Shown here in pieces: positions 10,314 to 18,660 of a stretch of 64,000 nucleotides of DNA. The position numbers were made by a program, and so were the translations under genes. The number at the start of each line of letters is the position of its first letter. Position 1 is the first letter of the stretch. The notes beneath the pieces are model-generated. The model did no database searches, was not told where the DNA came from, and was given only the letters and a program-made list of their open reading frames with translations. Origin of the DNA: Spirosoma sp. 48-14 (GTDB taxonomy: Bacteria; Bacteroidota; Bacteroidia; Cytophagales; Spirosomataceae); assembly GCF_001898575.1 (NCBI RefSeq), contig NZ_MKUD01000031.1, forward strand, positions 1,035-65,034, written 5' to 3'.

Positions 10314-12356
10314 ATGCATACAATTCGGCTGGGTTTCGGCACACTATGGCTGTTGATCCTGGGGCTAACATCGGCCTTTGGTCAAGTTAAATTTAGAGTA
10401 GGCATCGACTCCGATAAAGTCACCTATCGGGTTTATATGACCTCAACAACCAGTTACACAGGCAATAATGCCCGGATTTCTACATCTCAGGTAACTCTTT
10501 TGGTGCCCCACGGGATGGGTAGTAATCAGTTCATGGTTAATAACCTTACCGGCAAGCAGGTAGGATCAAATCAAATGGCATGGAGCCTCAATGCGCGCGT
10601 AGATGCCCCTACGGAAAATCCTGGTGTCGACTATCTGTCGTTTGGGTTTAGTGGTAGTGCCAGTCCAGTACTCTTCGATATTCCGGCCAATCAGGAAATC
10701 GAACTCTTTTCATTTAAAAATACAGGTGCCTGCTTAGGGATTGTGAGTTTGTTTGAGAACAATACCGACCCATTTCGAACGCCTAATTCCCGCAATACGA
10801 ACCCAGGGAATCAGATGACCATCCTGGGGCATGGACCTGGTAATACGTACGTTGGAAATTACGGGAGCGGTGCTTCGTGCTCCAGAGCAGTACCGGATTT
10901 AACGGCGTCAATTTCCGGGCCGTCCAGTTTAACGACGGGTAATTCGGGCAACTATGTCGTAACTGTAAGCAATGTCGGTTCTGCTTCGAGCGCCGGGGTA
11001 ATCTCCGTTAACATGCTCATACCGGCAGGCTTAACCTTTACCAGTGCCACTGGGTCTGGCTGGAGTTGCACAACGGGTAACCCATCCGCTGGAAGTCAAC
11101 CCGTAAGTTGTACCAGTGCAGCCGTTTTAGCCGTAAGCGCTACGTCGAGCTTCACGCTTAATACGATTGCGTCAGCTTCATCAGCAATCACAACCACCCT
11201 CTCCGGCTCTGTGAGTGGCGGAGGAGAAACGAACTTGACAAACAATACCTTTAGTCAGCCAGTAACCATACAACCGGTAAGTTCAGGTGCCTACGATTTA
11301 AGTTTGGCCATCACAGCCCCGAGCTCGTTATCGTCGGGCGGTACGGGGAACGTCGTGTTAACGGTTACCAATGTCGGTACAGGGTCGTACATAGGGAGCA
11401 CCACCATAAAAACATGGCTTCCTACCGGATTTACCTACAACGGGACCTCTACTTCTGGCTGGACCTGCAGTTCAGCCAATCAACCCAATCAGGTAGAAGT
11501 CACGTGCACAACGTCACAGTCTGTTGGCGCAGGAGCCGGCTTGCCTCCTGTACAACTTTCTGTGACAGGGGTAAACTCGGGAACGTCGGTTATACAGCTA
11601 CCCGTAAGTGGAACATTGATTGTCGGCGGTGGCAACGATAACCCTTCGAACAATTATGTCTACTGGCCAATCAGTATTCTTGGAAACCCAACCAAGCCTG
11701 TTAGCGCTACCGCCGATTTATCGACCACCGTGAAGGTAACCAACTCAGCCCCCAACCAATATGAATCGGTACAGGCAATCATCGTGGTAACCAATACGGG
11801 TCCTAATTCGGCCACTGGTATCACCTCAAAAGTAACGATACCTTCAGGCTATCCTGTTGTTTCCTATACGGCTTCGGGCGGTACCTTTTTGTCCGCTACC
11901 GGAATTTGGAATGTAGGGAGTCTGGCAGCGGGCCAGAGTGTAACCTTGACCGTTACCTTGTCGGCCAATACGGAAGGGGTAGCCAACATCAGTAATGAGA
12001 TTATCACCTCCGGGCAGTATGATCCAGATTCAACGCCGAACAACCATGTTGAGGGGGAAGATGATCAGGCCCAAAGCTGTTTTTCCGTTCCGATCGTGTT
12101 ATGCCCAGGCCAGGCCGTTGAAACCAGTGTTCCTGGCTCGTTAACGGCTATTCAGTGGTACCGTAATGGACAGCCTATTCCACAGGCTACCTCCGCTACG
12201 CTAACGATTACGCAGGAGGGCACCTACACGGTCATGACGAATGTAAGCTGCCCTTCCAGTGGGTGCTGCCCGTTGATCGTTCGCATGAATCCGGCCGGAA
12301 GCTGCTGCCAGCCAGTACAATGTGTTCCCTTTGTTGTCAGGAAAAAAAGCCGGTAA
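10314..12356 (+). CDS. Secreted modular protein: N-module, CARDB/DUF11 repeats, Ig-like end
   Basis: 680 residues. A signal peptide (LWLLILGLTSAFG) leads into the shared N-module (VKFRVGIDSDKVTYRVYM to YVGNYGSG). Three CARDB/DUF11-like repeats follow (~190-310, ~325-450, ~460-570), then a short Ig-like domain with VLCPGQAVE and QWYRNGQPIP. The protein ends in a Cys-rich stretch and a basic VRKKSR tail rather than a recognised sorting domain. The next gene starts 5 bp downstream, so the two are probably co-transcribed. Bacteroidota surface proteins with this Cys-rich end exist, but I know of no assigned function. Confidence 0.9.
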   Translation: MHTIRLGFGTLWLLILGLTSAFGQVKFRVGIDSDKVTYRVYMTSTTSYTGNNARISTSQVTLLVPHGMGSNQFMVNNLTGKQVGSNQMAWSLNARVDAPTENPGVDYLSFGFSGSASPVLFDIPANQEIELFSFKNTGACLGIVSLFENNTDPFRTPNSRNTNPGNQMTILGHGPGNTYVGNYGSGASCSRAVPDLTASISGPSSLTTGNSGNYVVTVSNVGSASSAGVISVNMLIPAGLTFTSATGSGWSCTTGNPSAGSQPVSCTSAAVLAVSATSSFTLNTIASASSAITTTLSGSVSGGGETNLTNNTFSQPVTIQPVSSGAYDLSLAITAPSSLSSGGTGNVVLTVTNVGTGSYIGSTTIKTWLPTGFTYNGTSTSGWTCSSANQPNQVEVTCTTSQSVGAGAGLPPVQLSVTGVNSGTSVIQLPVSGTLIVGGGNDNPSNNYVYWPISILGNPTKPVSATADLSTTVKVTNSAPNQYESVQAIIVVTNTGPNSATGITSKVTIPSGYPVVSYTASGGTFLSATGIWNVGSLAAGQSVTLTVTLSANTEGVANISNEIITSGQYDPDSTPNNHVEGEDDQAQSCFSVPIVLCPGQAVETSVPGSLTAIQWYRNGQPIPQATSATLTITQEGTYTVMTNVSCPSSGCCPLIVRMNPAGSCCQPVQCVPFVVRKKSR

Positions 12357-12361
12357 ACGAC

Positions 12362-13930
12362 ATGCGCCCCTGTCAGAGACGTAGAAACTATGTTGGCCTA
12401 CTGGTTCTGGGCTTCTTTATCAGTATTTCAGCACAGGCGCAGGTATACTTACGCCTGGCGCTGGATGCCGATGGAATGACTTATAAAGTTTACATGCGTT
12501 CGACGACAGCCTATTCAGGACGGCAGGCTTTACTAAGCACAGCTCAGGTTACCCTGGCAGTACCCCACGGCACAGGCTCTAATCGGTTTGAGGTAACGGA
12601 TTTGACCTCGCCCATTGCATCGATGCACTGGCTTCAGAAAGATCGTGTCGATGCGCCAATCGAGGAGCCTCTTAAGGATTATTTGTTTTTTAGCTTTATT
12701 AACAACAGTAATCCGCTTGTGGCTTTTGATATTGCGGCCAATACCGATATACTTCTGTTTCAGTTTAAGCGCAAAGGGAATTGCCTAGGGCGAGCCGAGC
12801 TACTGGATAATCAAACAGACCCCTTTCGAACGCCCAATTCAAAAGGCATCAATGTAGGCAATAGTGTTTCCCTGTTAGCTACTTCAGGGAATGCCTATTT
12901 GGGTAATTTGGATAAACTGCCTTCATTGACGCTAAAAGCAACAGAATTGATCTGTGTTGGTCAGCCAGTCGAACTGCTAGCGGTGGTTTCGGGCTCAGAA
13001 CCACTGGCAACGTACCAATGGTTCGTCAATGGGAAGTCAATCAGTGGGCCATCGGGGTCTCCCCGGTTCACGTATTATTTCCCGTCCGGATTGGCCGGTA
13101 ATTGGGTCGACATTCAGGTTGTGGGGACACTCAAAGGATCATCGGCTTGTGATGAGCGGAGTGTAACTGCGCATGAGAAGCGATTTGTAAAACCAGTACC
13201 AGCCGCGACATTGTCGGTAAAGGGCGACACCTGTGCGGAGCTGCCCATGACGCTGGATACACCATTCATTCCCCAGGCAAGTTATCAATGGTATGCTGAT
13301 ACGCTACCTATTTCAAGAGCTAACCAGGCTGCGTATGCGGTAAAGCAGAGTGGAAACTATTCCGTTAAAGTAACTATTGAGGGCTGTTCCAATTCATCAC
13401 GGACGATAGCACTAATTGGCATTAAGGCGGCCGATCGAATTGAGATCTCTGCGCCAGCCTCCCAAACATTGATCGCCGGTATGGCTGTACCAATGAATGC
13501 ACGTGTAAGTAATGCCAATTCATACCATTGGCTGCCTGCCAGCGGACTTAGCTCTCCTACTATAGAAAACCCGGTGGCCAACCCAACTCAAACGACTACC
13601 TATACCTTAACCGCTCAAAATGACTCCGGTTGTGTTGTAAGTGACACGATTCAGCTTTTTGTTATGCCCGGCTTATACATGCCATCTGCCTTTTCACCGA
13701 ATAACGATGGGGTCAATGACAGTTGGTTAATTGAAAATCTTGAATATTATCCAACAAGTCAGGTTACGATCGTAAACCGATGGGGCGTCATTATTTATTC
13801 GCAGAGAGACTATCATAATGCCCCCTGGAATGTACAAAATCAGGGACGTGAAATCGACTCGGGTATTTATTATTACTCAATTCGAACGCCATTTTCGTAC
13901 CAGACCGGAACTATAACAGCTATAAAATAA
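12362..13930 (+). CDS. Secreted modular protein with CHU_C (type B) sorting domain
   Basis: The ATG at 12362 is preferred over the track start at 12263, because a signal peptide (VGLLVLGFFISISAQAQ) follows it and the longer version would overlap the previous gene. 522 residues: shared N-module (VYLRLALDADGMTYKVYM to YLGNLDK), two or three Ig/PKD-like domains with YQWFVNG and YQWYADT, then a C-terminal domain with MPSAFSPNNDGVND and a WGVIIY core. The last is the gliding-motility-associated CHU_C domain, which directs proteins to the type IX system. It sits 5 bp after its neighbour, so one operon is likely; the two may act as a pair. Confidence 0.92.
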   Translation: MRPCQRRRNYVGLLVLGFFISISAQAQVYLRLALDADGMTYKVYMRSTTAYSGRQALLSTAQVTLAVPHGTGSNRFEVTDLTSPIASMHWLQKDRVDAPIEEPLKDYLFFSFINNSNPLVAFDIAANTDILLFQFKRKGNCLGRAELLDNQTDPFRTPNSKGINVGNSVSLLATSGNAYLGNLDKLPSLTLKATELICVGQPVELLAVVSGSEPLATYQWFVNGKSISGPSGSPRFTYYFPSGLAGNWVDIQVVGTLKGSSACDERSVTAHEKRFVKPVPAATLSVKGDTCAELPMTLDTPFIPQASYQWYADTLPISRANQAAYAVKQSGNYSVKVTIEGCSNSSRTIALIGIKAADRIEISAPASQTLIAGMAVPMNARVSNANSYHWLPASGLSSPTIENPVANPTQTTTYTLTAQNDSGCVVSDTIQLFVMPGLYMPSAFSPNNDGVNDSWLIENLEYYPTSQVTIVNRWGVIIYSQRDYHNAPWNVQNQGREIDSGIYYYSIRTPFSYQTGTITAIK

Positions 13931-13931
13931 A

Positions 13932-13964
13932 CGTTCCAGCAGCCAATGAAGGGAGCCTGGAACG
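13932..13964 (+). terminator. Hairpin after the secreted-protein cluster
   Basis: CGTTCCAG pairs with CTGGAACG across a 17-nt loop, one base after the stop. There is no clear T-run. No gene was seen between here and 14160. Confidence 0.45.
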
Positions 13965-14159
13965 GATACCGCCATTGCTGGTTGTAATCCGCTTGGCATG
14001 CACCAGAACGCCTTCCCAACGGAATTTTATGCACTTGTCGGCTTACAGGGTTTTCCTGTCAGATTAAGGTAAGCCATGTGAGCGGTAACGTATAGTGGAT
14101 ATCGTTTGTGTTTGGGGTCAGATAAAAATTAAAAACATACCCGTTAAACCCTTAAACGT

Positions 14160-14564
14160 ATGAATGAAATAGTGCAAATTTTATATAGCTACTTTAGATT
14201 TCGCGCTGCCGTATTGCGGACAGCCAGCCTGAAAGGAATATCGCATAAAACTTTTGTGAATGTAACCGGCTTGAACATTGAACGAAAATACAAAAGAAGG
14301 TACAATCCGGAGTCATGGAAACCCAGCGAGATACACAGGCTTTGTATTGAAATGAATTTACCAACCCTGGCAGCAAAAAAAATTGACATGGTCGCCCCGT
14401 TTATTATGAACTTACCTCTTTTAGTGAAGCAAAAAATCTTTAAATCCTGTTCACTCGATCAAAGGAAGCTTAATTCGCGATTAAGGAACGCTGACAACTG
14501 GCAGTTAAATGAGTTGGAGCGGATCGCTTTTGTGCTCGAGGAATTTCAACGGAACAGTAGTTAA
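14160..14564 (+). CDS. Small protein with two copies of a helix-turn-helix-like module
   Basis: 134 residues, AT-rich, basic. I recognise no named family. Two halves align: KTFVNVTGLNIERKYKRR..W..SEIHRL and QKIFKSCSLDQRKLNSR..NW..NELERI. Each has the order K-F-(8)-K-(3)-R-(4)-W-(3)-E-(2)-R, similar in feel to XRE/Cro-like DNA-binding units. It may be a small transcription factor; this is inference. It stands alone, with a perfect palindrome 98 bp downstream and a convergent gene beyond. Confidence 0.7.
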   Translation: MNEIVQILYSYFRFRAAVLRTASLKGISHKTFVNVTGLNIERKYKRRYNPESWKPSEIHRLCIEMNLPTLAAKKIDMVAPFIMNLPLLVKQKIFKSCSLDQRKLNSRLRNADNWQLNELERIAFVLEEFQRNSS

Positions 14565-14661
14565 TTAATATAGCTTGCAGTTGTTAGATTTATGATCCAT
14601 GACATTTATTGTTTTTTAATTATTTAATAGGCTGAATTGTTGAAAATATAATGGTATTTTT

Positions 14662-14719
14662 CTACACAAAAGCTCCTGTACTATGTCTCATGAGACATAG
14701 TACAGGAGCTTTTGTGTAG
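14662..14719. terminator. 58-bp perfect palindrome between convergent genes
   Basis: Two 29-bp arms (CTACACAAAAGCTCCTGTAC and on to the central TCATGA) are exact reverse complements with no spacer. Both flanks are AT-rich. It lies between convergent genes and probably works as a two-way terminator, though its length and lack of a loop are unusual. Confidence 0.7.
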
Positions 14720-14753
14720 GCTATTTTAGTTGTTTTTGTATTTTTTATAAGCT

Positions 14754-15650
14754 TTATTTTACACCATTTATAATACGATCAACGATCCATAAGTTATTAA
14801 AAACGGCATTAAAACTTATCCATTGGTATATACAACTAGTTGGCAATAGGAATTCATGCGAATTATGCCAGGTTTGTGAGTTTATGATACGATACCTGTA
14901 ATACAGATACTTACTTGTTTTGTTTTTAATGTCTATTTCTATCTGAAATTTCTTTTTTAGTAATTCAAAGAACATGGTAATGCTTTTAACTTTATATCTG
15001 ACAAGTGCATCGTATATTGCTCTGCCAATGTAGCGTTCCTGTTCAATACTTGATAGGTTAGATAAGTTACTTGTTTTGGTGCCCAGCGCTGTATTTAAAT
15101 TTATACCATAATACGTCGGTTTGAGGAGCCATATAGCAATCTGCAAAGCCATAAATTCATATAAAATCGACTGGTGCTTTTTATATAGTTCATTGTTAGG
15201 GTACAGTGAAGATGATTGGATAATTAACTCTAATGTATTATTCGATGTGGGATTAGTGAACACCACACTTGGGGATTCCATCGCATCTAAACTGTACAGG
15301 CAATAGCGAATAATCTTATAATACTGGGTGTCGTCTAATGGTATCGAAACGGGTAATTCGATTCGAAGACATATAATTGTTTCATTATTTTTAATTATTT
15401 CATTGAAGGCATCGATGCAATGCGTCTCTGTTATATTTCTACGAAAGAATACTTTTTCATTTGTCCACTCCGTTAATCTAGGCCCAAGACTTTTTACTAA
15501 TAGATACCTTAACCCAAGGCGTTTTGAGCTATACCCACTAATTAATGAACTTATTTGAACCATATTGTTTAGTGAGTAAGGCACAAATGAACTATGCCCT
15601 AAGATGCTTGTATTCAACCGATCTGGTTTTGCTTCGTAATCTGATAACAT
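14754..15650 (-). CDS. Hypothetical protein (298 aa), AT-rich
   Basis: I do not recognise a family. The protein is rich in Ile, Leu, Asn, Ser and Tyr, has no signal peptide and no clear membrane segments, and contains short motifs such as RYIGRAIYDALVRYKVKSI in its second half. The codon use is AT-biased compared with the flanking core genes, which suggests acquisition by transfer. The ATG at 15650 is the first start in a frame with no upstream extension. The nearest gene on the same strand is about 80 bp upstream. Neither neighbour suggests a job. Confidence 0.6.
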   Translation of the reverse strand: MLSDYEAKPDRLNTSILGHSSFVPYSLNNMVQISSLISGYSSKRLGLRYLLVKSLGPRLTEWTNEKVFFRRNITETHCIDAFNEIIKNNETIICLRIELPVSIPLDDTQYYKIIRYCLYSLDAMESPSVVFTNPTSNNTLELIIQSSSLYPNNELYKKHQSILYEFMALQIAIWLLKPTYYGINLNTALGTKTSNLSNLSSIEQERYIGRAIYDALVRYKVKSITMFFELLKKKFQIEIDIKNKTSKYLYYRYRIINSQTWHNSHEFLLPTSCIYQWISFNAVFNNLWIVDRIINGVK

Positions 15651-15731
15651 GAGTAGGTAGTAGTTAAAACGATATGGCTGTCTAAATAGCCATCTTGGTC
15701 AGAAAGGGAAAAGGAAAGGGTTAGAAATAGG

Positions 15732-15947
15732 TTAGAAATAAAGTAGGCTTAGTAGTAATACATAAGCCAGTATTATAATAAGAACGGTAAGTCGAATAGT
15801 TTTTTTAGATACCGTAAAAAGCTTCCTTAGTTTGTAGAAAATGTACATCTGCTTATTGTTTAGTAGAACGACAGAGTCAACTTCAGCAATTTTAATTCTG
15901 TACAGACATGAACTTCTTACTTCGTAAAAGCCGTTGAATAGTAACAC
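15732..15947 (-). CDS. Possible small membrane protein
   Basis: 71 residues from a GTG start. The last ~19 residues (LTVLIIILAYVLLLSLLYF) would make one membrane helix with the tail at the very C-terminus, after a basic stretch. It lies upstream of the 298-aa gene on the same strand. There is no homology that I recognise, and AT-rich DNA can give such a pattern by chance. Confidence 0.3.
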   Translation of the reverse strand: MLLFNGFYEVRSSCLYRIKIAEVDSVVLLNNKQMYIFYKLRKLFTVSKKTIRLTVLIIILAYVLLLSLLYF

Positions 15948-16545
15948 TGAAAAAATAAATCCAGACGTATTATTCTTTACTTTATAAGATTGAGCAGCAT
16001 TAGGATTTTTTTACCCAAGAGCAATAAAATCTTAAATACGGAGATGCACTCAATAAGAAGCTTCATCAAAATGAGCCAGAGCATACCAGTTTTACTACGC
16101 TAATAAAGTGCATGTAGCTTTGAGTAGTAATCTAAATCTATTATTAAAGATAAACACGATAGGTGCCATTTGCAGTGTTGATGGCATTTGTGGTGTATTT
16201 GTGCGTTGACTATTAAACCAACTATTTGATTCGCTTAAGCTATGCTTAAGAAATTAAACCAATGCTTAGATTTATCTATAAATAAGGTTATACTAAATTT
16301 GAATAGGATTAAAGGTATTTTATAAGGATATATTGTGTGTTTGTGAAAAGATATCGTGTTGCAGAATGCTGGCAATATTATTGTTTAAGGGTTTATACTT
16401 TCCAACTTAACACCCTCAACAGTATCAGATAGGCTATATTGTCTTGATATAGTCTATCTCTTTATCGGTAATAATAAAATGATACAGTACTGGGGTAATT
16501 CTAAAAATACAGCCAGTTAGTATGGTTTAGATAAAATCCGTGAAC
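15948..16545. other. AT-rich intergenic stretch without a recognisable gene
   Basis: About 600 bp with many stops on both strands. I see only the hairpin at 16428-16458. No RNA gene was recognised. Confidence 0.5.
16428..16458 (-). terminator. Hairpin downstream of the sigma factor gene
   Basis: GATAGGCTATAT pairs with ATATAGTCTATC (one G-T pair, 7-nt loop), about 90 bp past the stop of the sigma factor on the minus strand. Confidence 0.4.
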
Positions 16546-17097
16546 TTATTCATCCTTTAGCGATTGGAGAAAAAGTTTATAGATTTTCCGGCGACTTCTA
16601 AATTGACGCATTTTTACAGCGCATACTTTAATTTTTAATTGATCGGCAATCTCAGATTGTTCTAACCCTTCTTCGTATTGCATACGAAGAAGCTTCTGAT
16701 TTAAGGCAGGTAAGCTTTCAAATATTTGAGAGATGCGTTCCAGCCGATCATCTGTTAACTGGTCATCAAAAGGGACGTCATATCCTTCTTTAAGACGATT
16801 GAATGACGTTCGTTGGTTAATACGAAGCTGATCCATGCAACAGTTATGCGTTATGGCATATAACCAGGTCGTGAAAGAAGAACGGTATTGAAAGGCATTT
16901 ATATTTAAAAAAATTTTTATGAAAATATCCTGAGTAACGTCTTTAGCCATCTCATCATTTTCAAGTAGATAAAGGCATTTGGAATAAACCTTAACTGCAT
17001 ATCGATTATATAGTAATTCGAAATAAGTATGATGCTGAGTTTCCTGGAAAAGCCTGATTAGCTTGCTGTCATCTAAGTTCAGATAATGAGTTCCCAT
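16546..17097 (-). CDS. ECF-type RNA polymerase sigma factor
   Basis: 183 residues, the usual length for ECF sigma factors. Region 2 is seen at ~20-90: YNRYAVKVYSKCLYLL, the DVTQDIFIKIF motif, and TWLYAITHNCCMDQLR. Region 4 is at ~125-180: LPALNQKLLRMQYEEGLEQSEIADQLKIKVCAVKMR, a helix-turn-helix that reads the -35 element. The protein would direct polymerase to a small regulon. No anti-sigma gene lies next to it in this window, so the signal that controls it is unknown. The low GC content matches the accessory stretch around it. The family call is firm; the target is not known. Confidence 0.9.
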   Translation of the reverse strand: MGTHYLNLDDSKLIRLFQETQHHTYFELLYNRYAVKVYSKCLYLLENDEMAKDVTQDIFIKIFLNINAFQYRSSFTTWLYAITHNCCMDQLRINQRTSFNRLKEGYDVPFDDQLTDDRLERISQIFESLPALNQKLLRMQYEEGLEQSEIADQLKIKVCAVKMRQFRSRRKIYKLFLQSLKDE

Positions 17098-17260
17098 TGG
17101 CTTATTAGTTTACAGCCGGAAGTTAGTAGTATTGTATAAATTATGTAATAATGTAACTATGTATGTAATCAAACTGTAAAATGGATACTATGAAAGATGT
17201 ATAAATTAAACAAACAAGCGTAATTGTATCTTGATGAGACTATTTCTATAATAAGGCTAA

Positions 17261-17706
17261 TTATATGTGTTTGAGGAATAATGTAATTAATGCCCAAAGC
17301 GAAGTTTCCGGTCGGCTTCTTCTGTTCGGTGCTAGGAAAAGAAAGGCACATACTTTATAACTGTATGTGGTCAGCCAAAAGTGGACAGATGCGGGTGAAA
17401 AGAGAAAAGATGGTTTTACCCACTTTGGACGCGCTGAAAAATATGACCACAGCGGTGGGCCGCTTTTCTGTCGTTGGGACAAAGTTAGTTGCTTAGTTTT
17501 TTTGCCGCTCGGCCAAGATCTGCGCTTGGCGGTCCCAATAAGCATCTGCTGGCCATACATTGTCTAGTGATCGCTCCGGCGACCCGGTCATGGTAGCGCT
17601 GGTGATTATAATACTCCACCCACTCGGTTAAGCGCTGACTGTTAATAGACTCCAAACTTCCACAAGTACGGGGAAATCGGTCTACTACTACACACGAATC
17701 ATGCAT
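17261..17706 (-). pseudogene. Frameshifted C-terminal remnant of an integrase-type transposase
   Basis: On the minus strand the end of a DDE (rve) transposase can be read in three frames in turn: RLTEWVEYYNHQRYHDRV, then SLDNVWPADAYWDRQAQILAERQKN in the next frame, then KTKQLTLSQRQ in the third. Together they match the usual ending of IS3-like transposases (YYNHQRYHES..N.TPADVYFGR..IL..R..IK..T...R). At least two frameshifts and a stop separate the parts, and the catalytic N-terminal part is missing. I could not identify the inverted repeats. This is a dead insertion sequence tail. Confidence 0.65.
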
Positions 17707-17880
17707 GATGCGAATTAAATAGAATAATACTAGTGTCTAATTATCAGGGCTTTATGGTTATTGAAAGGATCTTGGCACAGTTTAGGCTAATAAGTAAGTA
17801 ACGCTATGAACTTTGCCAGCTGCCAGCGATAAAGGCAGCATCTTTATAGATTACATACTCAACGTTAAGAAAACTGAAAA

Positions 17881-17912
17881 GAAAGAAGCCCGGTGTATGC
17901 TGGGCTTCTTTC
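17881..17912. terminator. Strong hairpin with T-rich flank
   Basis: GAAAGAAGCCC pairs with GGGCTTCTTTC (11 bp, 10-nt loop), followed by CGCTTTTTA on the + strand. No intact gene ends just before it, so it may belong to a lost gene. Confidence 0.65.
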
Positions 17913-17985
17913 GCTTTTTACGGGCCTCAGTTTTAACTTTCCGGTTCTAATAAGTACGTTTGAGAAGCTCTTTACTAGTTGACTA

Positions 17986-18273
17986 ATGGACTATTCAGAC
18001 CTGACGAATACGGGATTCATTGATGCAGCTCATTACCTGATTGAGCTACCAGCTACAGTCAGTGCGGTTCAGATTAACCGGGTGTATTGGTCAGTGCGCG
18101 CCGAATTAGAGTATCTAATCGACAACACCGATAACGCTTCCGTGTATGCCCCTGCCTGGCAACTTGTCGGCGTGCAGGCCCAGCAGTACCTTCGGGACTA
18201 TCTCAGCGGTAATGATATGGCTCTAGAACGGTTAAAACGGAATGTAGCTGAGAGCATCCGAGTATTGCCGTAA
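17986..18273 (+). CDS. Small hypothetical protein (95 aa)
   Basis: Starts at an ATG and stays open with a balanced composition, unlike the degraded DNA on both sides. Acidic, probably helical (VYWSVRAELEYLIDN, QAQQYLRDYLSGN). No signal peptide, membrane helix or known motif. It is preceded by a clear hairpin and followed by ~390 bp without a recognised gene. Coding is plausible; function unknown. Confidence 0.5.
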   Translation: MDYSDLTNTGFIDAAHYLIELPATVSAVQINRVYWSVRAELEYLIDNTDNASVYAPAWQLVGVQAQQYLRDYLSGNDMALERLKRNVAESIRVLP

Positions 18274-18417
18274 TCGCTACTTACTGGCTGTTTGCCGGGT
18301 CAATTGTTTGCTGAATTTAGTGGCTAGCAGGAGACGAATGCTGCATTGCTCCCGGCGACCGTGTATTAGTTACTCCTTATGTGCGAGGTTATGCCAGAAA
18401 GCCCTACCGAGCCACCT

Positions 18418-18580
18418 GGGAGACTTCCCCAACCTGAAGCGCTTTGAAATAAATGTTGTTTTCGCTCTCACTTTTCCCACCATTGGGATCAATTGGGCCT
18501 GTAAACCGTCCTGGAGAGTGGTGAAAGTGAGAGCCAGAATAACATGTTTTATTGTCAATGGGGCGTTTCGGTAAGTCTCC
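18418..18580. repeat. Imperfect inverted repeat, possible small non-autonomous element
   Basis: GGAGACTT near 18419 returns as AAGTCTCC near 18573, and GCTCTCACTTT near 18464 returns as AAAGTGAGAGC near 18523; the DNA between also partly pairs. The whole ~160 bp could fold into a long broken hairpin. No target-site duplication was made out. Confidence 0.3.
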
Positions 18581-18660
18581 TACTTACTCCTCGATAATCA
18601 TTGGGAATATATTTGGCATACTGAGACTACGCTTAGGTGATAGGTTATTCCCAACCTGTT

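Noticed and set aside
12263-12361. Longer N-terminus of the CHU_C protein in the track ORF
   Set aside because: It overlaps the preceding gene by ~95 bases and lacks a signal peptide; the ATG at 12362 is followed by one.
18308-18574. 88-aa + strand ORF
   Set aside because: It lies over the imperfect inverted repeat, has open frames on both strands as palindromes do, and no protein-like pattern.
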